Source: Xiphias gladius (Eukaryota > Chordata > Actinopteri > Istiophoriformes > Xiphiidae). Taken from it: a stretch of 64,000 bases of DNA. Below are positions 35,480 through 46,700 of the stretch, in pieces; position 1 is the first letter of the stretch; every line of letters starts with the position of its first letter. The notes under the pieces were generated by a model. The model saw only the letters and a list, made by a program, of their open reading frames with translations. It did no database searches and was not told the origin of the DNA. The translations under genes were made by a program, and so were the position numbers. The DNA lies in the NCBI RefSeq assembly GCF_016859285.1, contig NC_053415.1:4458501-4522500 (forward strand), read 5' to 3'.

Positions 35480-35980
35480 CATCGACGCTGACTTAAGGTC
35501 AGATTATACTTCTGCCTAAACTGGATACGTGAGGTACGTAGGCGCGTACCCTAAACCGTAGCCCGACTTTCAACCTCCCTAGAAGTGTAAGTCCACGTCG
35601 CAGCGACTGAGAGCACAGCGGCTGAGAGTGGTCCGCTTGGTAGCATCACACTTCCCCCTCACGCAGTTCCAGCTGCTCCCTCGTCTCCACTTTCGAAATG
35701 GGTTGAACTTGAGTTGAAGATAAAGGCCCTTATATACAGTGCAAAGTGTGACATGCCGGGAGTGCTTGCGGTGCGACTTATTCATTCTGACTGTCCAGTT
35801 CGTTTCTATCCTCTTGCTGGTGCAGAGGTGAGAAAAATGTAAACATCCTGCACCTACTGAATTCTCTCAGGTTGTTACAAAACCCGCTCTCACCCAGCAA
35901 CTCCTGGAGAATCAGCAAGATGTCTCTAATCCATTTACCACTGGCGATTAAAATGGGTCTCGTATCCAGATTGTACCTAC
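35480..35980. mobile_element. Possible Harbinger-type DNA element remnant
   Basis: A CpG-rich segment of the TTATACTTCTGCCTAAACTG / GTACGTAGGCGCGTACCCTA type is followed by TGTAAGTCCACGTCGCAGCG. It resembles dispersed fish repeats that I associate with PIF/Harbinger elements. The 68-codon minus frame inside it is not a recognised transposase. The assignment is weak. Confidence 0.3.
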
Positions 35981-35982
35981 AG

Positions 35983-36185
35983 TGAGGTCCATAAGTATCT
36001 GGACAGTGACACCATTTTGGTCCACCATTTTTGAAACGAACCATCAAGATATGACTGAAGTGGAGACTTTCAGCCTTAATTCAAGTTGTTTAACAAAAAT
36101 ATCAAATTAGCCGTTTAGGAATGACAGCCATCTTTATTTCATTTTCAGAGGCTCAGAAGTAATTGGACAATTAACTGACGATGAC
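35983..36185. mobile_element. Left end of a Tc1-like transposon
   Basis: It opens with CAGTGAGGTCCATAAGTATC, a typical Tc1-family inverted-repeat end, then CTGGACAGTGACACCATTTT. The remainder continues to GAAGTAATTGGACAATTAAC at about 36152-36171. Only one end is present and no transposase follows. It directly abuts the CpG-rich block. Confidence 0.65.
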
Positions 36186-36219
36186 TTTCACTATATTCCT
36201 CTCTTTATTTCAATTCCAA

Positions 36220-36900
36220 CGCTTGTACCGAGTTCCACCGGGCTGCTCCCGTTTCAAAGAGCCTGGATTCAACGACATCGGCGCGAGGTGTTTAAGACGC
36301 GCTTTTTGTAGTCCAGCTCCAGAACATTGTAGTTCGTCCGTGGCAGACTCGCGTCAACAACATCCGCCTTCGCAAAAGGACGTGGCGCAATGCAGGAGCA
36401 GGCGGATTCTGTCAGCGCGGCGGTTGTCTTTTCCCGAGCCCCCTCTGAATTCTCCCTCACGTCTCCTTTCCCCGACCTCATGGCGTTTCCCACCGAGGTC
36501 AAGGAAAGGTGGTCATGAAAGATTGTTGTTGTTTTTTTTGACGTTTCGACCGCAGCCTCGGTCTCGTCCCACGAGTGTCTCTCGGATAACCATGGTTGGG
36601 GACTGAGGAGAGGGCTGCCTCGTGTGTTTACCGATTAATTTACTGTTGTACGTGGTTTGGAGGAAGCGGTTTCATTTACACTGGTATTCAATGTGGTCGC
36701 AACGCTTCCCCGACCCCCTCCGGCGGTGGTTTGGTCGATCGGACCTCAGTCCGTCCTCAGTGCGTCTCGGGTGCATGTGCGTCTGTACTTTCCCGTGATA
36801 AAGCACCAAGCGATTGCAATCGGATCACACATAATGCGTTTTTTTACTGCCAGGTGTAAATGGGGTATGGGTGGTACTGGGAGGGATGTTTGGGAGTGGC
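36220..36900. promoter_or_regulatory. Orphan CpG-rich block between the His-rich cluster and lss
   Basis: About 650 bp with CpG frequency far above its surroundings (for example around 36280-36310, 36410-36430, 36540-36600 and 36690-36780). Long frames on both strands come from GC richness and match nothing I know. An ATG in a good context at about 36591 opens only four codons. A possible donor occurs at about 36853 (CCAG-GTGTAA). It could be a promoter with a non-coding first exon, or a piece of a CpG island brought in with the adjoining transposon. Confidence 0.4.
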
Positions 36901-37000
36901 TCGTGGGAGCCGAGCCAGGGCTCTAACTGACACAGATTTTACCTGTTGACTGATCGGAATCTCCCTTGTGATGCAGTAGCAAGCTAGACCAGGGAGAGGC

Positions 37001-37002
<2 letters not shown>

Positions 37003-37066
<64 letters not shown>
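37003..37066. repeat. (CA)n microsatellite, about 64 bp
   Basis: Uninterrupted CA run downstream of the CpG-rich block. A second run, (GT)n, lies at 37206-37238. The Val/Cys reading frames over it are artefacts. Confidence 0.95.
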
Positions 37067-37068
<2 letters not shown>

Positions 37069-37203
37069 GGCCAGAGGAGAGCGGCTGTCCTCCCTGGAAT
37101 ATTTACACTTTAGGGAGTTTGTTTTATCGGACAGGCTGGACTACCGGCCCTGCGGAGGTAGCAGAGGAGAGGCAGAGCCAGGGGAACGATTGTGTTAAAA
37201 AAT

Positions 37204-37205
<2 letters not shown>

Positions 37206-37238
<33 letters not shown>
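37206..37238. repeat. (GT)n microsatellite
   Basis: Uninterrupted GT run about 140 bp after the (CA)n run; together they could form a hairpin of roughly 16 dinucleotide steps. Confidence 0.95.
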
Positions 37239-37239
<1 letters not shown>

Positions 37240-37415
37240 AAGTAATAAAAGGACAACTTGAACTGTGTGTGACTGCTCTGGCTGAGTAGAACCCATGGTA
37301 ACACTGACGTGTTTTATAGTCTTCTGAGAAGAACAGAAGAATTGCTGTAATTTCTATATGCGCTGTGTCTGATCACAAACCAGGAGAGGCAGAAATCACA
37401 ATAACAGAAAAATTC

Positions 37416-37421
37416 TTTATT
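37416..37421 (-). terminator. Poly(A) signal of lss
   Basis: AATAAA on the minus strand 343 bp after the lss stop codon, in a T/A-rich context. It is the first canonical signal downstream, so the 3' UTR is probably about 360 nt. Confidence 0.6.
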
Positions 37422-37763
37422 CTAAATTCAAATGGTAGAGATGGTGCAGGAATATAAGGCAATATGGACACAAATGCTTTGACACACTTTTTAAACCAGA
37501 GCACATTAACTGGGCGTCTTGGATCACGGCAGATTCCCTGAACGAATTTGTAAGGAGTAGCTCTGGTGGATGAGCCGTGCTGGAATGTCTACATAGAAAT
37601 TCAAAGAATGAGATGTGTTATTTCATCTGATAAATTGAACCCTGGAAACAAAACCGAAGTGCTAAGACAATTTAAGTGTCAAAAAATATACACTTTCTCT
37701 TGATTATCTGAACTTCTGTCATCTCATTCTGGCACATAGTCTGATTACCTTTTTAAAAGGTCC

Positions 37764-40700
37764 TCACAGCTTGACCTTCCCAGCTAGCGGACTGCTGGGG
37801 TAGAGTGCTGAGAAGCGCCCGAGGGTCCAGACAGGAAAGACATTTCTGTAGGAGGTGTAGCTGATAGCACAGCTCTTGTTGAACACTCCCGCGATATTCT
37901 CCTGGCATGGTGGAAGCACAAAACGTCACGTACCAAAGGCTACATCACATTGCTTATTTTTAGCAGAATCATTTGTTATAAGTTGTATTGTATTAATGGC
38001 AGGGTAAACTATATATAATTAGAGTATATAACATGCAAGTAATAAAGCATATGTAAAGCAGAGACTCACCTGTGGCCAGTCTCCATTGGGCAGCTGCTTG
38101 TCAATCAGCAGCCGTACTCCTCTCTCAATGGCCTGCCTGTCAGGATGCCTGGTTATACACACAAGCGATTTTATGTGATTCAAATCAGTTATTTTGTTTG
38201 GACTTTCTTCAGTTTGTTTTAATAAGATTCATTTTTACTGTCAAAAACAGGAAGTACCTTTTGTAGCCAGGTGACTATACCATATAGACACATTATACAG
38301 CACAACATGCACGTGATCAGAGGGAAAGCAAATAAATAAACAACATAGTTACATGACAAGTGACTAAAATCAACAGGCGAGCATCAGTCTAACCTGGATC
38401 TAACAACAGCAATTCTGCCAAAGCCGACACCTGAACCCATCACATCCAGTCAGATTCCATTGTAATCCAGCATAAACACCAAGTCACTGAGTTGAGGGCT
38501 ACTTTACCTGACAGCCATGAGGCCTAACATAGCCCAGCAGGTGTTGTGGATCTGAGCAGTGCTGCTCTGGACGTAGCGCCGCTGCTCGCACGACTCAAAG
38601 TCCTCCCCCCAGCCTCCGTCCGGCATCTGTCGGTCTAGCAGGAACTGACAAGCTTTCTGCACCTCGACACACACATCCCTGGTGACACAGGACACAAGGG
38701 TGCAACTCAGTTTGTAGGCTAGGATCTAAAGGTTGTCCTGTGTGGCTAGTTCAACCACATGTAGAATTTCAGTGATCAGTAGTCTGTGATCAGTTAGGAA
38801 CTCTTACTCATCCTCGTAGACGTGACCCATACAAGCAAAGGCTTCAAGGCCAAACCATATTCCATACGTGAAGCACACTCCCCAGGACCTGAGCACAAGC
38901 AGAAAGCGGCTGAGCTTCACCTGTCGATTGTGTAGGGTGTCAGATAGTGAAATCGCAAGTGTGGGCTTACCCTTCCCACGATCCGTCAGGCCTCTGCACC
39001 TTCCTGCAGTACTCTAGTCCTTCTTTCAGAGTGGCCCTGAAGAAGAAACAGTGAACAATTTTACAGCCTTAACCTCTTTCCCCACAGAGGTTTAATGCCA
39101 AACCTCAACAAGAACTTCTTAAAAACCATTTCAGATTAGAGTCGAGAATCAACAACAAATGTAAATATTTTCCATAAACCCAGAAATGTGTGCTCAAACC
39201 ATTTTTAATATATGCAGAGAAAGCCAGTTTAGTTTTAAGATTTGTTGAGAGTTATGCGCGTTTCGTTAATTTAATTGGATTAGTCAGGTGTTTTTGTGTC
39301 ATTCGGTAACTGAAACCAGTCTACAGCACCTCCAAATGTGTACGTGTTGTGTAGTATACCTTATCTCTTCAGCCCGGTGTTCGGGGTAGGCCTTCTGGAA
39401 GTGCCTCAGAGCCTGCATTACTGCTGAGGTACACTCCACATAGGTATAATCTATCATGATGTCACCTGTTTGTGTGTGGGAGACCCGGGGAGAGAGCACA
39501 GTGTTACTGATAAACATCACATTTCACAACACGTACTGCATCCTCTCTTTAACAGGGAAAATGAAAATATTTACTCTCTTTTCCCTTTGATACTGAATAG
39601 GCCAAAGTATTGCAACCCATCCAGAGTGCACTGGGAAAGGTTTTCCAGTCATTTAATGTTGAAAGGAGGCTGAAATGTTATGTTTATATTTAGCTCATTG
39701 ATTCCCTTTTTCGTATCTGCATATCTGCAGGTTGAATCACACTGATCAGTGAACTGAGCTCCCCTCACGAAAGGAGTGTTAAATCGGGCCTCAACTTGTG
39801 CGATGGTCTTGTTAGATATGACGACAGCAATAGATCAATGCAGTGACTTTTCATGCCAGGCCTTTTTCTCCATCTCCACTACTATAGTGAAGTGCATGAA
39901 ATGGGTATTGAGTAAGATGCTGGCAACATACTCACCAAACACCTCAGAGGGGTTGAGTAACTCTAGGAGTCTCCCTCCTCTCTTAGTTTCATATGTGGCA
40001 AATCCACCGTCCGAGTTTCTCATGCTCAGAAGCTACAAGGAGACAATAGACACATGGTGAGAAAGCTGTATTACGGCAGGACTCCGGTGGCAACTTTTCA
40101 GTAGCACAAGTGTACAAGAGGGACTTGTGGGTTCAGTTTGGACTCCAGTCTGAGTTTGGTTTGTGTATGGATTAAACAAACGGGATATAATATGTCAATT
40201 AATGAGCTTTAGAGGTGCTGGAGGTTGGATTTTGTTTGCTGTTTGAGTTTTTTTTACTCTGCTAAGTTAACTTACGTAATCATATGAGAGTGGTTACATC
40301 TTCTCTCCAACCTATTGGGAGGAAAACCTATAAGCCATTGATTTCATCAAATTGTAAGATCTGGAGCTTTTCAAAAAGGATGAAATGGGAAGAGATGATA
40401 ATGGTGGTATATTTCTGAGCTTACGAATCCCAAAAGACTTGGAGCACATTGGCATATGAAACTTCAAAAAAAGGTCAATTAGTCTTGCTTTCATTTTTTT
40501 GTCTGCAGACTCACCACGTTGACAGCATCATATAGACGCTCAGAGGTGACAGGCTGGCTGACGGAAGGACAGAGCTCCTGCAGAAGCATCACTGACTTCA
40601 GGCCCTCGGCCGTGCAGTCAGCCACGATCCAACCACAGTCACGGGTACTGAAGGGGAAGGCTCCCTAAAAAACAAAACACAGGAGTTATACAGTATATTG

Positions 40701-43700
40701 CATTGCTCTCTTCATAGAAATTACTTTTCCATGGTCTATTTTTGCCTCCCTGGATATAATTTCCAGAGGCATTTCAGTCTTTTATTTAAGAATAATGGGT
40801 AAAATGTTGAAAAGTGGATCTTGTGTAATACAAGTTTTACCTTGTTCATCTGTCTGTAGTACTTCTGGTATTCAGGAGGGTTGTCAGGTATCTGGTGAAG
40901 TGGAAAAACTAGTAAGGTATAAGAAATAACTTACATGAAAGCAGTGGGTTTTCATATTACACTGTTTTAGCACACCTGAACGTCCTGCAAATATGTCCAA
41001 AAGTATTAGTATATGTGTTTTTTTTTCCCGCTTGATAATGAAAATCATAACTGCTTTTGTTTTTCTGAAAATGAAATCACATTTTTATGAATGAACATCT
41101 GTAAATCCCAGTACAAAGGAGGATCAGCTTTTGGAGGTAGTGGGACACATGTTGATTGTACCTGTGTGATGGTGAGAAAATGATGGGCGTCTCGGAGGCA
41201 CTCAGTTAGCCTGGGGTTGTCCTGGGCTCCTGCCTTTAAGAACCCAACACACAGCTTATTATAATTAGTTACATGATACAGTTCAGTCAGGACTCCATGC
41301 CAAACACGCTGTTCAAACAGCTCTTCTCAAGGTTATCGAATGACAAAATTGACATTTCTGTTTTAGCATTATTAGATTTTTGGGCAGCGTTTGACAAAAC
41401 CGATGTCAACAGCCTAATTGAGAGACTCGAGAAGTGGGTAGGAGTCTGTGGCTCAGTACTTGCTTTATTTGCATCCCATCTAAAAGGAACAATTTTCTGT
41501 TTCGCTTGTTAATTTCATGTCTACGAAAGCTGACATCATATGTGGAGTCCCTCAGGGGTCGATACTGGATCAACTGTTGTTCAGTTTTTAACCTATTTTC
41601 TCTAGGCCACATAGTATGGAAACATAACCTATGTTATCGTATTAACGCTGATGACACCCAGTTAATCCTATTCCTGTCCCCTGTTAAATCACTGGCAACA
41701 GGCATCACAGGCAAAAACAACTGGATGACCCAGTAGCTCAACAAGGACAAAACTGAAATTCTTGTCAGTGATACTAAAACTCTGCAGCATGGAATGTGTT
41801 CTCATTTAGATTCTCTCCCCTGGAAAGTATCACACAGATCTGAAATCTGGGTGTTAACCTTGATTCTGACCTTCATTTCCACAGTCACTTCACCAGTATA
41901 ACAAATACATAGCCTTTTTTCATTTTAGGAATATATCGAGAGTAAGACGCTTCTTGTCTCACGCTGACGCAGAAAAACCTATTCATGCATATACAGTATC
42001 TCCTATCAGTGAGACTATTGCAATGGCCTCCTCGCCCGTCTACCTAGAAAGACTGTGGGTCCATAACAGTTAATACAAAATGTCACCATCAGAGCCCTAA
42101 CAAGAAAGAGCAAATTTGATCATATGGCACCTATTCTTTGATCTTTATAATATGTGCATCCTTGCTTGATGCTTTAACCATACTGTTAGTGTGAGTGACC
42201 CGGTTTGCGTTACCTCAAGGAAAGCCTGCACAGCAAAACAAGTATCCCAGAGTTGAGATCCATTGGTCCCCTGTGCAGAACAAAAAGGACAAAACGGTTA
42301 AACACTCAGATTAAGCTCAATTTGACCTCACCAAGCACACTGAAACTCTTATTGTGGGACAAAATACAAAGGATGGAACCAAGTAGACTAAAAGAAGTGA
42401 AAAGTGCAGCTTGCTAGATTTGTACATGTGCACACTGCCACTCCCCATACAAAAGCAGCAGAGAGCAAATACTCACCTGCATTTTCATGCCATCCAGTCC
42501 CAGCCTGGAACCCAGAGAACTTAGTGTAAGTTTATCAGCAGTTTACTTTCACACACACACTTTAGTGAAGGATTGATTACTACTGAATGAACATTTTTTC
42601 ACATTATACACGACTGTATATTGCAATACCTAGGACAAGTGCTATACAAGAGCTTTTCTTGAACGCCTAATTGTGCAGTGATGGTTTTGAAGTTTTTTTT
42701 GTTGATAGCTTGCTGAGTTGTTAGAGACTGTTTGACTGACCAGAGGTAGTCTGGGATCCTGGATACATGCTCCTGAAAGACTGGAGAGGAGGGACCATCT
42801 GCATACCAGCGAACCAGCATATTGATAGTCTTGGAGATCTGAGGAGAAAGCCCAATACTTCATGTTCACACACAGACTCTTTCTTTAGCTGTGCCAGTCT
42901 AATCAGTCTAATCATCTTGTTTTAGTTGTTTAGGATATCTGTGCATTTATTACCGGTCCAATGCTGATACATTTAGTGAAGCGGTCGTCAGCCTGGATGT
43001 GCTCATACAGCTCTTTGACAGCCCTCCCTCTCAGCGTGGTGCTGTGGTGGGCTTCGTACACATTTAACACCACTGCAAGGAAACAGGACCGGAGTCACAA
43101 GGTTAGGAAAGTCATTCAAAGTGCAGCTTTTAGGAAAATTCCAATGAAAAACATTTATTTATATCATTGCATAAAGACACCCTCTAGCCAGGGATACACA
43201 TAATGTTGCTTTTCTTGTTATTAGTAATTACATGGCGCACAGTGTGTTGTGCATACTTACTGTAGGCGAAAGTGAGCAGTGTGCTGTGAGGTGTGTACAT
43301 GTCACATGCTGCCACGTTGTTCCTCTGAGCAGGCCAGTCGATGCTGGCATAGTCTTGGACATAAAGCTCCTACAGAACAAAGAACAAGTCATATATAAAC
43401 TGGTCAAATACATAAATAAATATATTAAGGCATACATATATCTAAATTAAGTTTTGTATCTCATTTGACTGTAAAAAATTAAATTAAAAACTGCACTGAG
43501 TTGCTCTCTTGTATATTTTAAAGGTGGATCACAGAAAAGGGCATGTCCACCCCTGGATACTCCTGCACTGATATACAGATAAGAGATGAATTGAAGGAAA
43601 AACCTGACTAAATGGCTGGAGAAAAATAACAAATGCATATGATGTGAACCATATGTTAGGCTCTTCACAATCACCAGATCTCAGCCTGGTTGAAAAGCTA

Positions 43701-46700
43701 TTGGACTTACAGAAGTACAACAAGTACAAGTACTTACATTTGGGCACTTACCGATACCGAGTACCAATATGGCTTTTTAATAATACTGCAGCCTTTTTAC
43801 CATTAAATTCCAATTACCCTAAAAATGTAATGGATTTTGAAGCCAGTTTTTCTTTCCATCAGATGCTGTGACAAAATCAAACATATAACACAAGGCTGTA
43901 GTTGAAATCCGAAACTGAAATAAAGCTCTCTGTGTTTTACTAAACAAACATGACACTGCCTCCAAATTTTCCGTAGTCAACTTCAGCACCACACAATATA
44001 TTGTATCAGAATAAATGAAATGCTCATCATACTTTAGTTCTGTGTAAAAGGACTCAGCTAACTCTGTTTTGGAAAAGTGAGAGACAGGTTCCACTTGATG
44101 AAAATGAGCTTCTCTGCTTGATGAGCTGTGTTTTCAGTCTGTGACACTGAGCTAAACAGCCTTTCTCCAGCCACGCTACTTTATGGTGCTAAGAAGGACG
44201 GACACCGGGCCAGAGTGGGAAGCTGCACTTTCTTTGCACCCAGTTATTTGTCAACCATCTCTATATTATCAGTCTGTGATATTGATAATGTTACATTCCA
44301 GCTTTTCTTTTGTGAAAAAAGCCTTTTTAAAACTCCTAGTAATATCCTTTCACAACCCCCAAATTGCCCAACTTGCTGCATTCAGTATTTCCAGCGGAGT
44401 TTTTCCAGTGGAAAAAAGTTAGAGTTCAAGAGTTATCTCAGAAGGACATGTCTCATGATTGAAATGGACACCCTCTATATTGTAACTGAACATCCTTTGG
44501 TTTTTATCTGCTTATCAGTCAAAATAAGCAATTTCCTGACGTCACCGTGGACCTGAAAACTGTGAAACTGAAGTTGCGATTTTTCCTCCAACATTTCATA
44601 GTTTAAACAGCAAACTGATTTATCAAAAAAATAAAGTATCGTTAATCGTTCAGGAAATTAATGGTTAATTGCAGCCCAACTGCTAATATAGATTGCACTG
44701 AAACTTCTTTTCAGCAGTGCTGCACCATGAGGCATGATGATATCACAACACTCCATCTGCATTTAGCCTTGGGAATGAAACCCACAGCCAACAACAAAAC
44801 TGAACCAAGATCGAAAAGTCCACTTTCAGAACTCTCCTCTAATTGCTTCAAAATTCAGAGTTTATCGTTGACCTGTGGCTGTTATGTACAGAGTATGGCG
44901 CCCCCTTGTGGGTTTGGCTTCAGCACCTGTCTGAGGCTGAGGACCAGGAGGTCTTCCTCAGCTGCCAGTCTGACAGCATAGCAGTAGCTCATGGGGAGAT
45001 AGACCTGGCGACAGTGACACCACAGAGTAGAGGGGTGGGCTGGCGTCCAGGTTGGGAACAGCCTGGAAGAGACAAAAATACAAACACCACCCCTCAATTC
45101 ATTCTAAAGAAAACATGTTCACACTGCCTTAAATATTTAACTGGGGCAAAAACAGCTTCCCAAGACAACCAGTGACATCCTACTTTGCTGCACTGTGTCA
45201 CCAGTTTACATAACACAAAAAAAAACAAAAAAACAGTGATTCAGCCTGTTCTTGGCACAGAAAAGCTTTTAAATTTAGGGCTAATGACCTGATGTCTGGT
45301 CTTTGCCACTGCAGATCGTCTGGTTCACAAGGAAGTGATACCATTTACATTTCCAGCCGCAGCAACAGCAGTTTGCACGGGAGAAAGACAAGATATCACA
45401 GTACCTTTTTAATGTCGGAACCATGCAGCGTTTGTACTGGTGCCACATAACAATGTTTTCTCTGGCCTCAGCTGAGATCCCGAAGCTTTGTCCGTGTGCT
45501 TAAAGCACGGCTGATGTGTAGCCGAGAAATAATGGGATGTTAGAACATCCAGCTTACCACATCTCTGGCAGGAGTGTGTTCATTCCCTCCCAACTGTAGA
45601 CATTTAAAATGGCCAACCAGAATTTACCCCACGAGGGAATCCCCACTGCACCACCTGTACAAAATAAAACACACTAAGAGCTTTGGTGCACAGGAACAAA
45701 GAACCCTGACATGGTTATTATTATAACCATGGCCTACCATTATCTCACATTAAATTTGCAGGCAATATTCTATCAGTAAAGACAAAGAAGTAACATTTGT
45801 TTTCCTTTAAAAACCTGGTTTTCACATTTGGATGTTTCGGGATGGCAGTATATGTGTTACCATCAGAGAACGATGGTCGGTAATCAGCACTGAATGGAAG
45901 TATGACTGTCTTGAGCTGACTGTGGCTTTATTATTAACATACCGTGTGTTTAACCGAGCTTTGTGCTAACAGGTATCATTTCAACTTATTCCTCCCCACC
46001 TTTGCTGTGCAGGTTATTCCTGGCCCGAACCATATCTGGATCATCGGGCTCTACTCCCAGGATCCTTAACGAGGTGTAACTCAGTGCTGTGCCAAAGACG
46101 GTAGACTTATCTTCAATATGCCTGCAGAAAAAGAAAAAACACACACAGACACACAATGCTGCCATAATCTACACTCCAGACAGTCGGTACACTAGATAAT
46201 TTTTGACATTTCTCCTAATTATTTTTGAAGCAGCGGGTTTGAATTACACTTCTGGTAATTACTACACCAATCTTCGCGTGGCGGTTCAATAACAGTTATA
46301 TGTAGATGCTTGTATCATAAGTTTCTATTTCACTGCAAACACTGACCCTATAATGGTTTATTTCATTTTAAGATGACAAACTTGTGCTTGTACAGCTGCC
46401 AGAAGTCTGGCCACCTTTGCTGAAGTGACACTGGGCAAACTAAGTCTGCTACCTTTGCCCGTTTCAGTGAGAAGTTCTAGAAACATGACATCCTCTTACA
46501 GTGGATGCATATTAATGACAAGGCATACGTGAATATGAGAAGACAAAAAAGTGTGCTGTTGACTTACAAACCCCAGCCTCCATCTGGCAGCTGAACGGAG
46601 CGCAGGTACCTCACCATCTCCTTCTTCCAGGCCTCGGCCAGAGGGATTTTAGCCACGTGGCAGGTGATCAGGAGGCCTGAGAAGCCCACACATGGGTACA

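Noticed and set aside
36181-36606. 141-codon plus-strand frame in the CpG-rich block as a protein-coding first exon
   Set aside because: It begins inside the Tc1-like end and reads as Arg/Ser/Pro-rich GC noise; an overlapping frame exists on the minus strand.
36844-37065. Cys/Val-repeat frames over the CA runs (also 63784-63998)
   Set aside because: Translation artefacts of dinucleotide repeats.
44128-44556. 142-codon plus-strand open frame in an lss intron
   Set aside because: Lies between repeat remnants, Ser/Cys-rich without motif; no evidence of a gene.
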